NCBI GenBank assembly: GCA_018287875.1 | Contig: JAGVVL010000021.1 | Span: forward strand, 682,001-746,000 | Direction of reading: 5' to 3' | DNA length: 64,000 nucleotides | From: Nigrospora sphaerica | Lineage: Eukaryota; Ascomycota; Sordariomycetes; Amphisphaeriales; Apiosporaceae | Part shown: positions 1 through 10,323 of the stretch, piece by piece | Numbering within the stretch: position 1 is the first letter of the stretch | Layout: each line of letters begins with the position of its first letter | Made by a program: the position numbers and the translations under genes | The notes under the pieces: generated by a model | The model's database searches: none | Told to the model about the DNA's origin: nothing | Seen by the model: only the letters and a program-made list of their open reading frames with translations

Positions 1-73
1 AGATAATTTGGGGAAAGCTCCGGGGGCTGGCGTGTCCGCATTTTGGTACAAAAAAGACTGCGCGACTGGATGA

Positions 74-735
74 CTACCATGCCTCATGCAACTTTCCAAT
101 GGATTGCGCGATAAGATCCACAGCAAAATCACCACCATCTTGCACGATCTCTCGGAACTTTTCCTTTCCCCATAATTCGCTGATATGCTTGTGTGCCACT
201 TTGGACACAAGTGCCCTGAGACGGTCGTGCGGGTTGGGCGTTGTACTGTAGACTTCACGGATACAGTCCACGAATCCCTCGCTGACCCAGAGCTTTCCAA
301 GAAGACGATCAAGTCTTTCATACACATAGTCTTTCAGTCCTTCTACACAGAAGTACTCAGCTAATGCGTATACTCGGGCTTCCCTCAGCAATTCGGCATC
401 GTCTATTAACAGTTAGCACAGGACTCGGGAATGGTAGCAATTCTTACCTGGCAAAACGAACACCTGTAAGGTCTCTTCCAAATATGTGCCTCTGTATATA
501 TACTCCAGAGTCCTCCAGTATGCGTACGGACTGCCTTCCGTATCTGTAAAGTGAAACTCTCCCGTCTTACTCTCAGAGAGAGGCACACTGAATGCCTTCT
601 CGAAATACTTGCTCTGGGTCGCAAGTACAAGGCTATGGGCTGGAATCTCGATTTCTTGAATAAAGATTTTGGTGTCCGCATACGATGTGTTGTTGAAGAG
701 TCTGATAATGGAATTAGCATCTACAAGTCTGAGAA
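74..735 (-). CDS. BTB/POZ domain protein (5' end unresolved)
   Basis: Two exons read on the minus strand: exon 448..about 735 and exon 74..402, joined across a 45-nt GTAAGA..TAG intron (403-447) with a CTAAC branch site and matching phase. The joined protein shows the fungal BTB core: HSLVLATQSKYFEKAF, then a strand ending YWRTLEYIYRGTYLEE, then ALAEYFCVEGLKDYVYERL, the helix pair that follows the BTB fold in this family. Such proteins are protein-protein interaction modules, often Cullin-3 adaptors; the partner is unknown here. No in-frame ATG precedes the BTB core in exon 1, so the start lies in a further upstream exon or the 5' end is damaged. An ATG near 804 opens a short frame that stops at the expected junction. 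The BTB assignment is firm; gene integrity is uncertain. Confidence 0.8.
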
Positions 736-739
736 GATG

Positions 740-2950
740 TGGTGTAGGTGGTACCTGGCGATGCCCTCAGCAAGATCATCACCAAATTTAGTCATTCTGG
801 TCGTTGGTCACAGAAAGTGCCTATGCTGACATGCAATAAAGGCCTTTGCTATTTCTAAGTTGGATATCCACGTACAAAGTATCAGATCGTATTCTTGCTA
901 TATATGCGTAGGTTGTTGTGTAGAGGCCATGCTAGTATTATTCTACGTGTCCGCTCCAACGTTATGTCTCATTTCACTGGTTTTTGACCAAGTGACCGTA
1001 CCATGTCCAATCACTTGCGGAGAGCGCCTAAGGGAAAGTAAAAGGAATAGCGGGGTTGGGACTAAGTGCAGGGCAGGGTTGGTTGGCCCGTCGGATGATT
1101 ACATGCATGCAAGAGGCCGCACACCGGACTCACCGGACCATCGCCGCAACGGATAATCCAGCGACCTGCCTGCAGACAACGCGCATCTAGTATGACAGCA
1201 GCACACGAAGGCGGTGGTATGACTCACACCGGGTTGCTATTAAAGTGATGTGTCTTTTTCGACCGCAGCTTGCATATATTGGAGAGATGCACAGTATCAT
1301 ATATGTGACGGTAATCTATTGTCGGTTGGCTAGGGATGAACGGAACCAGGTACTTCGATTTGCCCCCCATGCACGCGATATGCTTATCAATGGCATGGCT
1401 ATAGCACGCTCGCTATTTCATGTAGAGGAGCCCCTTAGCTCAACGGACTTGCTCTAGTCTGTTCTTGTTTTGCGTCTTTACGTCCTTGGCCCTAGCAGCC
1501 AGTAATACTACTTAAGGCTGAATGTGCAAGCAACCTCCGCTAGAACCAGGAAAAGTCCAAGGAGGCCCTCCAGGACTGCCACGCCAGATCATTCGACCAC
1601 GTTACAGTATGAGTACGTGGCCCCAGGCAAATGACAAATCGATAGGCTGTTGCGATTGAAAAAAGATCCGGCAGTTCGGGCTCCCATAAGGGCTTTCAAT
1701 GAGTGTTATCTTCCAATTTCACATCTAAGGAGGCATGGGACGTACGACAGTATAGCTTCAGCATCCATTATTGCCGCGACTGTGGCTGTGGTGTCCATGG
1801 ACTCGAAATTCAAGAGCTCGCGATCGATGGGCTGATTCTCTAGTGTTAATTTGCGTGCCGCCGTCTTAGAATTATTCTTTTTCGCCATGGGCAAGAGTGA
1901 CCCCGTCTTTGTGAGGATTGCATTAAAGGGAGGTTTTGCAACTGTGGTATGTGTCTCAAGTACAACGCTAAATTGGGCCTTGCGTGACATGAGTGGAAGC
2001 TCCAGCGCACCATTAGCTATGTAGGATATAAAGGTAGGGCATAGTCGGTGAGAACCTACGCCAGTGCTGATTTTCCCAGATCGACGAGTGATATACTGAT
2101 GACATAGTACCTACATTGACAGCACGCAACACGCTCTAATGCATGAAGAGATATCCATCACAAAGCACCCAGGTTGAAACCTGACATCAACGGATTCATG
2201 GCATATATATTCGCAGCTGAAACTGTGATCGGGACAATCTTCGAGTCATCATAGATTGCGCCACATGGTTAGCCGAACAGCATGTTAGTGGAGTGACAGG
2301 GAGTCACCACAAACGACACCGACACAAAAAAGCCACATATTGCTAGGGGAGGGCATAGCAACCTTAGCTTTGTACTACATCCGTACCATAGCCTGCATAG
2401 AGGCCGGTAGCAGATTGCCTTTCGAGCCCGAGATCCAGCCTGTACGAGAGGCGGAGGCAGTATATGGGTGCATGCTCCTTGACGTCACGTAGCTCAAGGG
2501 AGAAGCCCACGTGAGGAATGCCAGGTATTACCCGCAAGTATAGAAAATAAAATCGGATATATGGCATCACATCATTGTCTATTGATCTCGATCGAGACGC
2601 AGAGGTTCTAATGGCATGCCATAAATTAAAAGAACACGAGATGTTCCAGATTCGGACGCTGATATACCAAAGGCCCGAAAATGAGAACCCATATCCCGAT
2701 GTATAACTTCCAAAATTGACCTGTAATTCGAGTCGAATTCGTTCACTCTATTATTTTTGGCATATGGCGTGGATAGCTGCCTGCCTGGCAACCGGCGACG
2801 TACCGTCCTAGTTATCCTGAAGTTACACCAGCCATACCCCGCTTTCATTGAATGACAGCGAGCTTATCACCAGAATATAGAATTATTCAAACTGAACGGT
2901 GATCAAGTTGCCAACTTGTGCCCAAAAAGCTATGGAGTCCAGTTTGCACC
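740..2950. other. Intergenic stretch with two weak minus-strand ORFs
   Basis: No family-level coding signal was found. Two ATG-started minus ORFs are worth recording: 1706..1990 (94 codons, basic N-terminal half) and 2579..2848 (89 codons). Neither matches a family I recognise and neither shows a convincing intron or partner exon. The remaining short ORFs look random. No tRNA or rRNA was seen. Confidence 0.4.
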
Positions 2951-2951
2951 G

Positions 2952-4966
2952 ATGACCGTCCCAGCGATCGCTTGCGCTGAGAGCATTGCTCTGCTGAACC
3001 TCCTCCATTACGTTCCTTCCCCGCCCACAGCCAACTCTTTCGGCCATGGGACCATACAGCAAGAAGGTTACACACTTTCATTGAAAGAGGAGCGAAGATT
3101 GGCGAGTGTTCTCGCTTTCCTCTCCAGCATGGAGAATGACCGTAACCATATACCCGCGATCTGTTTGAAAGAAGAGCCCGACAAGGGGGGTATGCGTGTG
3201 TTGTGTGCTGTCAACAGGTCTGAGTGGGCAGACGGAAGTGGCGTGCTACAAGCGCTCGAGAGAGGATTCGAGAGAATATTCGCAGCGCTTAGTAAATGGC
3301 CAGAAGGTCAGTATTTCTGTTTTCCTCTCCAATTGACCAGTTTTAACCTGCCGTAGATGATGTGGTGCAAATCGAGCACGAGGTATTCGCCGCAATCATC
3401 TCTGTGTGTTTTCCTCGTATACTCTGTCGACTACGATTCACTACCAGTAACGGAAACGCCCCAAAGCCACCGGTCAAAGCAGCTCTACTCGATGCTGTCC
3501 GCTCGATCCGGCAATTGGGTGATGTTCCACCCAATGCCATGTCATTCACCAAGGGCGCCGGGGCAGTCGTGAGCTTGCTAGATTCGTTTGCCAGACACCA
3601 AACGGAAAGTCAGCTTGAGGTGCTGGTGGAACAATTTTGTTTCCTACAACAGGCTGGGGACATCAGCGCCGCCTTGGAAAGTATACCCAACCGTCTCATG
3701 AGCCCAACCACAAGAAAAAGCCTGATCAACATCATAAACAAGGTTGCGAGATACCGAGAGTCGGCTTCGTTCCTATACGAGCTGGCTAAGCGAAAACCTT
3801 TGGTTCGACACATGAGAGCTGTGCCAATACGGTTGCGCCCCGAGAACTTTTCCCGAGTTTCGTTGGACCGACAGCATTCGAGCCTCCGAAACAAAATCTC
3901 GCATCTTGACACTACCGACAAGCATCCAGCTGCTCTGAGCAGTGTTTGCGGCTTGCTGAATACCAGTGTTCCCAATGCCAGCAAGCTTTTCGCACAGCAG
4001 ACACGGAAGACTCTGGAAGAGGCCAAAATCCATGCCGAAATTCAGCTTTTGTTCCATTGCGAGCTCGAGGAACCACATCTGCCGCCCCGCGTGGTTTGCT
4101 CGAGCAAAGACGCCTGTTTCCTTTGCAATGCTTTCATCTTGATGCACGGAAAACTTCATATGCCCCGCTGCCATGGAATGTTGTATCCGGGATGGCGATT
4201 ACCTCACGCGCCCACCATGAACTTAGAGTTGAGGTTCAGCGAAGCGCTAGACAGCCTTGTCAAAGACAGTCTCGCTACCCTCCTCTCGACTCGGATAAAG
4301 ACCAAGCACCCGGATCCGAATGAAAGCACTCTTCTTACGCTGTCAATGTCTACTTCTACGCTACAATCCCAGGACACATCGGGAAGCCATCCCCAAGACG
4401 GTGCAGAAAACACGGAGCACTTGCAAGGTGTGTCATTCAAGTCTCCGGTATCCGTCGGAACGCAAGACACCACCAGCAGCGGAAACACGCCCGAAAGCCT
4501 TTCTTCCAATGACACAGAACTGAATCTTAGCAGAAAGTCCTTGAATAATGGGCAATTGGCAAGAAACCTCCATGCATCTTGGTTCCAAGGGCTATCAACT
4601 TCTCCTCCTAGCGAAAGCGACAGCGACAATGCTAGACTGGTTCCAGGGAAACCATTATCATATAAAGTAGGGATTGGCTGTACAACTGCATTGTACAGCG
4701 CTAGGAGTATCGAGGTTCAAGTTGAATACGTGAGAGAGTCGGCATCGGAAGAACAAGCGAGCTCTGGCAGACGACTACCGTTGAGCTTGACGCTGCTTAC
4801 GGAAGACGAGGCAAAAGAGCTTCGCAGCAGCAATTTCAGTTGCATCATTGATGCAGAAGCTGTAAACGATGAATCATCACACTCGCTGGACAATGAGGGC
4901 AATTTGTATATTTCTTCCGGGGGGTCTGTCGTTCGAGTGTCCATTGCTAGGCCAAGCGGGAAATGA
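2952..4966 (+). CDS. OTT_1508-like deaminase family protein
   Basis: Two exons, 2952..3306 and 3357..4966, with a 50-nt intron starting GTCAGT; phases agree (gaa g / at gat). The product is about 654 aa. The middle of the protein carries the deaminase signature: HAEIQLLFHCE supplies the zinc His and catalytic Glu, and about 20 residues later SSKDACFLCNAF supplies the two zinc Cys, followed by the family-typical HGKLHMPRCHGMLYPGWRLP. This is the OTT_1508-like fungal branch of the deaminase superfamily, predicted (family knowledge) to act on nucleic acid bases or nucleotides. The substrate is unknown. The C-terminal 200 residues are Ser/Thr-rich and low complexity. ATG 2952 is the first in-frame ATG; the frame is open upstream from 2916, so another 5' exon is possible. 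No disabling mutation seen. Confidence 0.82.
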
Positions 4967-4989
4967 GATGAAGTGCTGTAAATGCTTCC

Positions 4990-7490
4990 ACTGTGTGATC
5001 CATACTTGAATGGATGCAGGGACCCCGCCGGTTGCTGCTGCACAGCCTGCCCTTTGGGCGCGTCCAGAAATTCTTCGGCTCGGCAACGTAGCGGCGTTCC
5101 GGCTTCTGCAGGAGGTACAGACAGGCCCATCTTGTGCATTATCCATCAGAACCCCAGTTTGCCTCCGCCCTGGCCCTGTTTTGCCCGCATCGCTGGCTGT
5201 GCGTGAGCTGGTCCGACGCGGGTGGTGTCTCGTGGGAGGGCGCGCTGGTCCACCTGCCGTGGCCTGCAGTTCATCCTCCGCCGCGCCTGTCAGGTGACGA
5301 ACATGCTCCACGCCATGGAGACGCCGTCGCGACGCCGGCTCCTTCGATGCTCCGCCGAGCACGCGCCCGTGAGTGCAGAGCCAAGGACTAGAACGGACAG
5401 GGCTACGCGCATCCTGCTAAGCGAAGCAACCATGAGGACAGCTAAGGGCGTGGGCTACGATGAGCACTGACGGCACGACACATAATGAGGCACAGGAAAC
5501 AGAAAACCCGACCATTGACCAGCTACATATACTAAAAGATCTAAGGGTACGCGAACCTCGTTCTTCCTTTGTAGGATAGTCGCCACAATGCGCTCACCCT
5601 CGCTTCGCATCTCGCTTGCGAGGTACTCCTCGAGATGCTCCTTGAGCCGCTCGAGGTAATTGCGAACGCCATCCATCTCGGTGTCAATCTGGACCGCGAC
5701 GGTCTCGACTAAGATGTCACTCTCAACGAACTGGCTCCGGGATCGTCCCCGTCACCTCATGGACGAGACTTTCACGCACTTCTTCCACCAAGGCACTACG
5801 GTGCACTTATTCCACTACGGCGGCACTACGCGCCTTGTTGTCAGCGGCGCGCGCTTGCGCTTGGGCAGCGAGGTGCGCCTCGACGGCGGCCATACGCGCG
5901 TTCATGCGCCGGTTCATTTCCGTCAGCTGCGTGAGCTGCGTCGTGATGTCGCCCAGCTTCTGCGTCAGAAAAGGGAGAAGCTCGTCGCACTTGCGACACC
6001 CGGCCGATGCTGTCTTGGCCTCCGGGCTCGAACTGCGGCTGCGAGGCCGCTTGGGGGGACGGCGGGCTGGAGCATGAGTGAGTTTATTGTCACAGTGAGC
6101 GGCCGTGCTGCGTCGGGAAACGTACAATACTTGCCCGTCGCGGTCTGGCAATGACTACCTGGGGCCTCGCTCCTATACCCCGGTGCACTCGTGTTGTCGG
6201 ATGCTGCTGAGCCGGCGGCCGCCTCTGGCACGTATGGTGGAGGGTGTAGCAGGGCGGAAGAGTCGGGCCTGTGTAGGCGACCCCCCTTACCGCCATAGTG
6301 CCGGGCTGTGTTATAGAGGGACCTGGTCGGCTGCATCGAGCCATTAGACACGGCCGCGCAGAAGACCTCGAGCTGTACCTTGTTAATTCTGTGTTTTTCC
6401 ACCGCGACTGCGAAGATAACCTGGAGGGCCAGGGCGTGAAGGCGCTGAAGCGTCGCGGTTTGGGCCTCGCCCACGCCCTCCCAAGCGCAATTGGGACCGA
6501 AAAGGCTAGGCGGCCGACGCATTCGGAAGTCGAGTCGGTATTCGCCGCCCGTATCGACTAAGGAGAGGCTTTCCATATCCTCGGGTGCTATGCTGACATA
6601 AAAGACTGTACCGTGCTGCTCCCCACGGAGCCAGACGGGAAGGACTCGCAGAGTAAGAAAGGCCTCGGTTAACGCGGCTTTTGTGGCGGATACTCAGGCT
6701 AGCATCTTGCGACGTCGGTGCCGCGTCCGGGGCCGGCCTCGTCCATGAAACCTTGGCGGCCGTCTTGCGGAATAAGACGACGTCCTTCTGAACATCCTGT
6801 TCGGCAAGAGGGTCGGCAGGAGGGTCAACAGGAGGGTCGGCGGTGTCGGTTGGTGCGGATGGGCCGGGCAGTGGTGCTGTCGACGCCATGGTTCAGGCTG
6901 GCTACGGTACCTTTGGAGGGTTCGATGATTAGCAAGGAGGAAGAACACAAGGGACGAGGACAAGCACGACAAGAAAGTAGCCCCCTCAAGAACATGAGGG
7001 TTTCCCACCAGCCCAGGCTTTGTGTGTTGTGATGTGTCGCGGGTGATGTGGAGCAGCCTTGACTCTCCCGCAGAGCGAGGTCGAGAAGACGATGTCGTTT
7101 TCGGAGTGCGATGAGGTAAATAAGATGGGGCGAGCCGTCGCCGCATACGCGTCCGTCTGGCCTCCAAGCGGACTTCTAGCGCCTGGTACGCAGGTACTCG
7201 CAGTCCCCGAGACCCTGGTTCTTCCTGGGAGGGCGCTCCAAGGGTAGAAGTCAGTGGCGAGGGCGGTCTCGGGCGGAAATAACGTGCGGTACCGGGGGCT
7301 GAAGACGGCCGGCGACACAGACGTTGCGATGGCGGGCGGGAGAGGTGGGCGATTGAGGGGAGGAAGTGGGTGGACGAGAACAAGTAGCTTTACGACTCGG
7401 TTCAGCGGAGGTGGAGGTGCAGGCGGTGGTGGTGGGGCGGAGCGGATTGTGTGCGAACTAGAACTGAACTGGAACCGGAACACGACGCGT
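4990..7490. other. GC-rich block
   Basis: About 2.5 kb of clearly higher GC than both flanks, with long overlapping proline/arginine/serine-rich ORFs on both strands that are mostly compositional artefacts. It contains the decayed minus-strand gene annotated separately. The sharp change in composition at both sides suggests an inserted or separately evolving segment. I found no convincing terminal repeats or target-site duplication. Confidence 0.5.
5517..6889 (-). pseudogene. Decayed minus-strand gene, Pro-rich N-terminus and coiled-coil C-terminus
   Basis: Reading minus from ATG 6889: a Pro/Ala-rich N-terminus; then, after a one-base shift near 6700, a globular stretch including GEQHGTVFYVSIAPEDM and GGEYRLDFRMRRPPSLFG; then a clean GTACGT..CAG intron (about 60 nt, near 6077-6140, phases agree) into a basic patch and CRKCDELLPFLTQKLGDI, which begins a coiled coil. 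The frame meets a TAA near 5805 and another shift near 5715, after which coiled-coil sequence resumes (MDGVRNYLERLKEHLEEYLA, 5676 down). The organisation resembles a gag-like or DNA-associated protein, but I do not recognise the family. At least two frameshifts and one stop suggest a pseudogene, unless extra introns explain them. Confidence 0.45.
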
Positions 7491-7618
7491 GATAAATGAG
7501 CGCGACATGAGACGGAACATTCACGGTCCGAAAATCAATTAAAAGGGGGTTGGCTGGCAGTCAGGTACTTATTGGATTTGGGGTTGGGTTGGCAGCGGCT
7601 GCAGATGTGCCGGCACCT

Positions 7619-7728
7619 TCCATTCCATCCATGCCATCCATGCCATCCATTCCATCCATGCCATCCCATGCCATCCATTCCATCCATTCCATCCATTCCA
7701 TCCATTCCATCCATTCCATCCATTCCAC
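7619..7728. repeat. 10-bp tandem array, CCATCCATTC type
   Basis: About eleven copies of a 10-bp unit, CCATCCATTC with CCATGC variants in the left half. It ends 41 bp upstream of the ATG at 7769. It can be read as SIHSIHSIHS in one frame, which is a by-product of the repeat. The same unit in reverse complement forms the array at 9656-9932. Confidence 0.9.
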
Positions 7729-7768
7729 TTTCCATATTTTGGTTGCTCCGACACTGAGCGTAAGCAAC

Positions 7769-8724
7769 ATGGACCAGACAAACACACAGAAACGGCTGCA
7801 AGCCTTGGCACAGCTAAGCCAGCAATTCATGAAAACTAGTACGCTAAACACGTCTCAGGCTGGATATCTCGAGAAAAACATCGAGCTCCTCCACGACAAG
7901 AAAGAGCTTCAAGGATCAGCTAAGGCACGACGCAAGGCGGCGCAAACCTTTTTGGAATCTGTCTGCTATGATGCCACCTTAGGAGAGGAGGGCTTTTTCA
8001 TGTGCTGCATTGCATTCTCGCCAACACTACTGGGTACGACGAAACTAGACTTCGTCGCAGATTACCGCGCTTGGTGGCGTAAGAACGCGGTTCCCGATGG
8101 CTTTCGCACGCTCATGAAGGAACTCAAACGTCGGTACGACGGCTCTCTACCACAGAAAGGTACAACCCCATTGTCACTCTATCCATCGAGTCACTAGTTC
8201 ACGACTTGACAGACTCTCCTGCAAAGCGCAGTCATGATGACGCCTCATCACTGGAGATTGCTCAGAGAGATGGCCAACCCCAACCAATCCCTATGTCTTC
8301 CAAACGCCAACGATATGGAACGCCTCGATCTCCAGCGTGGAGATCAAGCGATGTTGCTGCTCAGCATAGCGATGATGGCATCCATGGCGACGAAGGGAAC
8401 GAAAACAGCGACAGTAACGAGGTCGAGAAAGAGCATGGCAACAATGCGGAACAAGAGATCGCCGAGCCTACCACGGCTACGGAGCCAAGCGACGGTATGA
8501 CCAAACTCCGCAGTTGCAAGTCGCGCTAACCTTTTGTAGTGCCGCTCGACGGTGTCGTCTACAGACTGAAACTCAAAGACGCTATAAGGATACTGGGTAT
8601 CGAGGAGCCAGAAATTCGATTAACGATGCCGGACTACCCTGGAGCGAAGCCGTTTGTCACCTTCGGCTGCTCGGTAAATTTAGCAAAGGATTTCGTTCTC
8701 ACCCGGCCAAAGGAGTTCATATAG
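7769..8724 (+). CDS. Hypothetical protein, three exons
   Basis: Exons 7769..8159, 8213..8494 and 8540..8724; introns of 53 and 45 nt have GTACAA/GTATGA donors and AG acceptors and keep phase, giving 285 aa. The first 130 residues are helical and basic (QKRLQALAQLSQQFM, then FVADYRAWWRKNAVPDGF). The middle exon is acidic and disordered with a KR-rich patch (SSKRQRYG) that could be a nuclear signal. The last exon is a compact domain containing VVYRLKLKDAIRILGIEEP. I recognise no family. The start is the first ATG after the 10-bp array; longer in-frame sequence upstream is only translated repeat. Its stop overlaps the 3' end of the convergent gene by 8 bp. Confidence 0.6.
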
Positions 8725-9090
8725 CCTCGGGTTCGATCTTCGCAATGCGACACTGGCCAAAGCATGCATATTTGTATCCATCTTCCACCAGGATGATAAC
8801 CGTATATCCTCTATTATCTCGACCAACCATGTCAACTTGGTCCCCTTCCGCATCGAAGACTCGGACATGTCCTGGCGATCTTGTCATGTCCACCGCAATT
8901 GCGAGGATACCGTTGTTTGTCTCGATGTATTCATCCTTGAGTTCCACCCAGCGAGGGCTACTGCAGTTTCGTCCTATCTAGACTCTGGTTAGTAGAAATC
9001 AGAACGGGCAAGATCTTGACGCACTGTATCGTTGCAGAACTCGACGATTTGAGTGTCCGTGCAATTCTTTATATTCGTCTTTTCCCTCAT
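8717..9090 (-). CDS. Hypothetical small protein, two or more exons
   Basis: Minus-strand exons: from an ATG near 9090 down to 9025, then 8977..8717, across a 47-nt GTGCGT intron with a perfect TACTAAC branch site. Joining gives NDTIGRNCSSPRWVELKDEY and then a beta-rich stretch (GILAIAVDMTRSPGHVRVFD, later YTVIILVEDGYKYACFGQ). The frame stays open upstream to about 9270 without a canonical ATG, so the start or a further 5' intron is unresolved. At least 108 aa, no family recognised. It converges on the gene at 7769-8724 and overlaps its stop. Confidence 0.5.
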
Positions 9091-9655
9091 CCCCAGAAGC
9101 GCTTCCTCTCTTTTGACGTAGACAGGAGGGAGAGGCTGCCGTGTACAGGTGGGAAGCCAGTGATACTTCGGGTGTTCGAACCGTCTCGCAACGTTATTGA
9201 GACTGAATGTCCTGCGTACGTGTTGGGTCAACAGAGTGGCATACGAATTTGCATGGAGGTGGGGTACCAAGAAGCCTCATCCAAGAAGCCAGCGAGCAGT
9301 GACGTGGCCCAGCTCGGGAAAAGTGGGTGCCTAACATAGAACCCCGCGTATCACGTGACGGTAAGTCCTACTGAGCTTGGTAGTCATACGCTGACGATCA
9401 TTAAAATCGAATCCCATGCGACGCATAGGATCGATCAGATATACAGGAGTTAGTCACGGTATGTAAAGTACGGTTGGAATCTCCCATTTGAAAAGGATGC
9501 CTCCTCATGTAGTTCATGAGTATTGGTTGATGCCCAAATGCCAATGCACAGTTGATGGGAACGAGTTGGGTGATGTAACTCCTGGGTGGTGGGTCCCAGA
9601 AAAGCGGGGTGCACGGCTGGCGCTGGGTTATTTGGTGGAAGAAGGAAGCTGACGA

Positions 9656-9932
9656 AGGAATGGAATGGATGGATGGATGGAACGGATGAGCGGATAGAAC
9701 GGATGGAACGGATGGAATGGATGGAACGGATGGAACGGATGGAACGGATGGAACGGATGGAACGGATGGAACGGATGGAACGGATGGAACGGATGGAACG
9801 GATGGAACGGATGGAACGGATGGAACGGATGGAACGGATGGAACGGATGGAATGGATGGAATGGATGGAATGGATGGAATGGATGGAATGGATGGAATGG
9901 ATGGAATGGATGGAATGGATGGAATGGATGGA
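9656..9932. repeat. 10-bp tandem array, GGAACGGATG / GGAATGGATG
   Basis: About 27 copies of a 10-bp unit. The left part (about 9724-9848) is almost pure GGAACGGATG and the right part (about 9849-9930) pure GGAATGGATG, so a single C/T difference is block-homogenised. The unit is the reverse complement of the array at 7619-7728. All long ORFs across it are repeat translations. Confidence 0.92.
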
Positions 9933-10121
9933 TCCTACGTTACTCATGGCTTATGTCTCCACCTCCTCATGCAAGGGGATTAAAAGCTACCAATAGCGGA
10001 CCCGCTTAAATCTCGCTAGTGGTTAATAATGGGGTCATTCTGTACTTAGCCGGGAGGAGTAAAGCAGATCTCGCCCGATAAGCCGGTTCCGGTTCCGCGG
10101 GAGTGCAATCCAATCACGGAT

Positions 10122-10134
10122 CTTGTATGGGGTA
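10122..10134. repeat. Target-site duplication, left copy
   Basis: CTTGTATGGGGTA, identical to 15355-15367. It directly abuts the TTATTATTATT tail of the LINE, as expected for target-primed reverse transcription. Confidence 0.85.
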
Positions 10135-10323
10135 TTATTATTATTATTGTTCTTACACCTAGCGACCTATTTAGGCCATGAGGACCCCCTGCGCATCTTA
10201 GCCTAGGAAAACCGTTCCGGGCTGACGTCCGGCCGGGTGAAAAACCTAGGTTCCGCTGCGTCGCACCGCTTCTATCTGCTCTTTGACCTGCCATACCGAG
10301 ATCGGGCTCAGCGTGCCCGCTTC

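Noticed and set aside
6694..7483. Long Pro/Arg-rich ORFs on the minus strand
   Set aside because: Overlapping frames in GC-rich DNA without a domain or good splice junctions; only the frame from ATG 6889 looks genuine.
9450..9996. IHSIRSIRS / MERMERMER / DGTDGTDGT ORFs
   Set aside because: Translation of the 10-bp array in different frames.
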